Shown piece after piece: positions 61,641 through 64,000 of a DNA stretch of 64,000 nt. Source of the DNA: Bacteroidales bacterium (GTDB lineage Bacteria; Bacteroidota; Bacteroidia; Bacteroidales; WCHB1-69); contig JAGCUN010000035.1 of assembly GCA_017962845.1 (NCBI GenBank), forward strand, positions 175,678 through 239,677. The letters are read 5' to 3'. Under the pieces are notes generated by a model. That model did no database searches, was not told where the DNA came from, and worked only from the letters and a program-made list of their open reading frames with translations. The position numbers and the translations under genes are program-made. Every line of letters starts with the position of its first letter. Position 1 is the first letter of the stretch.

Positions 61641-62510
61641 ATGAAAAAGATTTTATCAGTAGTATGCTTTTTGCTGGCGTTGACAGTAGCTGTGGCGCAG
61701 AGCAATAAAACTTTTACGGTGGAAGGCTTTTCCTTCAAGATGATATATGTGGAAGGCGGCTCTTATACGATGGGCTGTACTTTTGAACAGACTGGCTGTG
61801 AGAACGATGAGAAGCCTGCCCATGGGGTGACAGTCAGCAATTTTTATATCGGCGAAACTGAGGTGACGCAACTGCTGTGGCGTTTGGTGATGGGAGCAGA
61901 ACCTACTGCTTTTGGCGGCTGGACTGATGAGTTTGGTGTGGGTTCCATGAATCCGGCCTATCGAGTGAGTTGGGATGAATGCCAGCAGTTCTGTGAAAAA
62001 CTCAATCAATTGTGCCGTAGGCAGTTGCCATCTGGCTATCATTTTGCCCTTCCCACTGAGGCACAATGGGAATATGCCGCTCGAGGCGGAAACAAAAGCA
62101 AAGGTTACTTGTACAGTGGCAGCAACGATCTCGATGAGGTGGCTTGGTACTGGCAGAACAGTGGGGATAATACTTTGAGCGGTACGGATTCGGATTGGAA
62201 CTGGGACAAGATAAAAGAGAATAATGGCAAAACGCATCCCGTGAAGCGGAAAGCGCCCAACGAATTGGGCTTATACGATATGAGTGGCAATGTATGGGAG
62301 TGGTGTGCTGATGTTTATGATGCTCAGTATTATGAGTTTACCACCGAATCTGACCCGCTGTGGAATCCCTCTTTTGGTGGGACAAATCGCGTGAATCGTG
62401 GCGGAAGCTGGATCAACTATGCCAGCCGCAGCCGTGTGTCGGATCGAGAAAGTGATCCCGCCGAAACCCAAGATGGTAACCTCGGTCTTCGTGTGGTGCT
62501 GGTGAAATAA
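61641..62510 (+). CDS. Exported SUMF1/FGE-sulfatase-domain protein lacking the catalytic cysteines
   Basis: A 289-residue protein with signal peptide LSVVCFLLALTVAVAQ and one SUMF1-like domain. It shows FKMIYVEGGSYTMGC, FYIGETEVTQLLWRLVMGAE, ALPTEAQWEYAARGGNKSKG, GLYDMSGNVWEWCADVYDAQ and RVNRGGSWINYASRSRVSDR. Active formylglycine-generating enzymes carry Cys residues after RGGS; here that loop has none, so sulfatase activation is unlikely. Many Bacteroidota SUMF1 proteins are of this kind, with unknown role. I start at the ATG at 61641, after a good promoter. Confidence 0.85.
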   Translation: MKKILSVVCFLLALTVAVAQSNKTFTVEGFSFKMIYVEGGSYTMGCTFEQTGCENDEKPAHGVTVSNFYIGETEVTQLLWRLVMGAEPTAFGGWTDEFGVGSMNPAYRVSWDECQQFCEKLNQLCRRQLPSGYHFALPTEAQWEYAARGGNKSKGYLYSGSNDLDEVAWYWQNSGDNTLSGTDSDWNWDKIKENNGKTHPVKRKAPNELGLYDMSGNVWEWCADVYDAQYYEFTTESDPLWNPSFGGTNRVNRGGSWINYASRSRVSDRESDPAETQDGNLGLRVVLVK

Positions 62511-62540
62511 GTAGGGTGGAAAACGGTTGTGACGTGATGT

Positions 62541-62957
62541 TTATCTTGTCGCGTCAAATTCATCGTAGTCGAAATTGTCCTCCCATTCCTCATAGTCGAA
62601 GTCGTCTTGCGGAAGTATTCCGTCACCTTCTCCCATAGGGGAGTTGTCCCATAAATGGTCAAAGTAACGGCATCCGCAATAGCGGCGAGACTTCCTGTTG
62701 ATTTTCCTTTCCAGAAAAGTGGTGGTTTTCACATGTGACTTCCAATCTGTTGCGGAAATGTGTCCGTCTAATGCTACAATCCGCTTGCAAAAAGCGATGT
62801 ATGCGGAATGTATCTGCTCGCAGTTTTGGGAAGCGTCAATGGCTTTCTCATATCGTGACCACGGGTCGTCTGGACGCAAATAAGCCTCCTGCGATATTTT
62901 GCAGGAGGCTAAGGTTATGGCAGTTAGTGTAATGATGCCTATGATCCGTGGGGTCAT
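62541..62957 (-). CDS. Small predicted lipoprotein, unknown function
   Basis: I do not recognise this 138-residue protein. A signal peptide ends in the lipobox LASC (IITLTAITLASCKIS). The mature region has several Cys (NCEQIHSAYIAFCKRI, YCGCRYFDHLWDN) and an acidic end (DDFDYEEWEDNFDYDEFD). It lies 8 bases after the Ser/Asn-rich gene on the same strand, so it is probably co-transcribed with it, and it may be a surface or envelope partner. Confidence 0.6.
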   Translation of the reverse strand: MTPRIIGIITLTAITLASCKISQEAYLRPDDPWSRYEKAIDASQNCEQIHSAYIAFCKRIVALDGHISATDWKSHVKTTTFLERKINRKSRRYCGCRYFDHLWDNSPMGEGDGILPQDDFDYEEWEDNFDYDEFDATR

Positions 62958-62965
62958 CGCTGGTT

Positions 62966-64000
62966 TTATCTTCTAGATGATGAAGAGCTGCTGGAATGTG
63001 AACCGCTGGAGTGCGAGCTGCTCGATGAGTGCGAACCGCTGCTGTAGCTGCCGCCTGAACGAGAGGATGAGCTGGAAGAGCTGGAGTGGCTGGAGTGGCT
63101 GGAAGAACTGTTGTAGGAGCTGGACGGACGGCTGCTGGATGAGGAAGAACGGTTGCTGCTGGATGAGGAGCTGGAAGGTCTGCTGTAGCTGGAGGAACTG
63201 CTGGATGATGAGTGACTGCTGGAAGAGCTGGAAGGTCTGCTATAGCTGGAGGAGCTGCTTGATGAAGAGCTGCTGTTAGAAGGTCTGCTGTAGCTGGAAG
63301 AAGAATTGTTGTTGTAGGAGTTGCTGCTGTTGTAGGTGTTGGAGCTGCTTGACGGTCTGCTGTAACTGGAAGAACTGTTAGATGAAGAACTGCTGTTGGA
63401 CGGTCTGCTGTAGCTGGAAGAACTATTAGAAGATGAACTGCCGTTGTAAGAGTTAGAAGATCTGTTATTATTGTAGTTGGAGGGCAGAGGGGTGCGGTTG
63501 TTGTTGCTGGGAGCCGGTGCTGTAACACTGCTGGGACGGGTCGTGTTGCTGTTATAGTTCGAATTATTATTATAATTGTTATTATAGTTGTTGTTGGAAG
63601 GAGTGTTCACGCGGTTGGAGTTATTGTTGTAGTTGTTGTTCGGAGTGTAACCGTTATCTCTGCTGGAGTTATTGTTATAACCATTGTTGTAATTGTTGTT
63701 ATAGTTGTTGTAGTTGTTATTAGAAGGAGTGGTCACTCTGTCATTGTAGTTGTTGTTGGGAGTAACGGTACTATTATTATTGTAGTTGTTATTGTTGGAA
63801 GGAGTGTTTACGCGGCTGGAGTTATTGTTGTAGTTGTTATTCGGAGCAACCGTGCTGTTGTTCTCTCTGGCATTGTTGTTATTGTTGGAAGGAGTGTTTA
63901 CGCGGCTGGAGTTATTGTTGTAGTTGTTATTCGGAGCAACCGTGCTGTTGTTCTCTCTGGCATTGTTGTTATTGTTGGAAGGAGTGTTTACGCGGCTGGA
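62966..64000 (-). CDS. Ser/Asn-rich tandem-repeat protein (5' end outside window)
   Basis: An open frame that enters at the right edge and stops at 62966; at least 344 residues are visible. I read it as one continuous frame because no stop occurs back to base 64000, although a shorter GTG-initiated reading from 63736 exists. The distal part is Asn/Tyr/Ser-rich with repeats such as PSNNNYNNN, and the 3' part is Ser-rich with SYSRPSNSSSSS units, ending in HSSGSHSSSSSSSRR. Near the edge a 30-codon unit (NNNNNAREN-NSTVAPNNNYNNNSSRVNTPS-like) repeats with period 90 bases. No globular domain is visible in the window; any such domain would be upstream. It probably ends up at the cell surface, by analogy with low-complexity stalks. 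Confidence 0.6.
   Translation of the reverse strand, partial: SSRVNTPSNNNNNARENNSTVAPNNNYNNNSSRVNTPSNNNNNARENNSTVAPNNNYNNNSSRVNTPSNNNNYNNNSTVTPNNNYNDRVTTPSNNNYNNYNNNYNNGYNNNSSRDNGYTPNNNYNNNSNRVNTPSNNNYNNNYNNNSNYNSNTTRPSSVTAPAPSNNNRTPLPSNYNNNRSSNSYNGSSSSNSSSSYSRPSNSSSSSNSSSSYSRPSSSSNTYNSSNSYNNNSSSSYSRPSNSSSSSSSSSSYSRPSSSSSSHSSSSSSSSYSRPSSSSSSSNRSSSSSSRPSSSYNSSSSHSSHSSSSSSSSRSGGSYSSGSHSSSSSHSSGSHSSSSSSSRR
63811..63990. repeat. Two 90-bp direct tandem repeats inside the Ser/Asn-rich gene
   Basis: The unit from 63811 to 63900 recurs at 63901-63990 with no difference I can see, and a third begins at 63991. The 90-base period keeps the reading frame. Degenerate copies continue downstream in the coding direction. 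Such a region is prone to copy-number change and to assembly collapse. Confidence 0.85.

Noticed and set aside
63811..64000. Regular direct repeats suggesting a CRISPR array
   Set aside because: The units are directly tandem with no unique spacers, keep a 90-base coding period, and translate without stops as Asn-rich protein.

Overview
The window is a densely packed chromosomal segment from a member of the Bacteroidales (Bacteroidota), probably an uncultured gut or anaerobic lineage. The evidence is a short RpoD of the Bacteroidota type (about 288 residues), -7 promoter boxes of the form TAnnTTTG, type IX secretion (T9SS) C-terminal sorting domains, a lipoprotein Omp85 (TamL), several OmpH/Skp copies beside bamA, and Bacteroidota-restricted families (DUF6089, DUF6150, DUF3256-like, DUF4878). 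Genes are moderately GC-rich and the short intergenic gaps are AT-rich. I see no prophage, transposase, integrase, CRISPR array, rRNA or tRNA. No intergenic stretch exceeds 300 bases; the longest are about 180-205 bases (14542-14722, 39276-39454, 59154-59357, 60225-60403).

Layout. 1-6247 (minus): an operon running ptb, lipoprotein, aspS, glycogen debranching enzyme, ribD; ribD is cut by the window start. 6297-14541 (minus): an envelope-biogenesis block running DUF6089 barrel, uppS, bamA, three skp/ompH paralogues, tatD and a T9SS-exported C10 protease. The bamA reading frame is broken by one missing base near 11553-11555. 14723-22481 (plus): fprA flavoprotein, nfeD-floA, nitroreductase, uvrA, kdsD and DUF486. 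22518-46759 (minus): a secreted T9SS protein, two glycosyltransferases, small lipoproteins, a RecD-like helicase, tamL-lolA, rfbD, dgt, a ROK kinase, typA, gpmA, panD-panC, lptC, a TPR protein, an outer-membrane barrel, coaX, a phosphohexomutase, an unknown gene and envC. 46906-50791 (plus): pssA, LOG, an Mpv17-like membrane protein, lpdA and kal. 50851-59153 (minus): a TPR/barrel/retropepsin/ruvC operon, then DUF3256-like, murF and DUF6150. 59358-64000: rpoD (plus), then an accessory stretch of exported proteins, ending in a highly repetitive Ser/Asn-rich protein that runs off the window.

Function. Much of the window serves the Gram-negative envelope: barrel insertion (BamA, TamL, Skp), lipoprotein and LPS transport (LolA, LptC), LPS sugars (KdsD, RfbD), peptidoglycan (UppS, MurF, EnvC) and phospholipid (PssA). 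Metabolic genes suggest coenzyme A synthesis (PanC, PanD, CoaX), glycogen use, and amino-acid fermentation towards butyrate. The last point rests on an isolated kal (3-aminobutyryl-CoA ammonia-lyase, lysine fermentation) and an isolated ptb (phosphate butyryltransferase).

The window is mostly conserved core genome. I found no convincing new defence or mobile system. The best candidates for follow-up are the bamA frameshift, the orphan kal and ptb genes, a dispersed GAGACG palindrome, the YKYDA-repeat protein, an exported C2HC-motif protein, and the 90-bp-repeat Ser/Asn-rich protein at the right edge.
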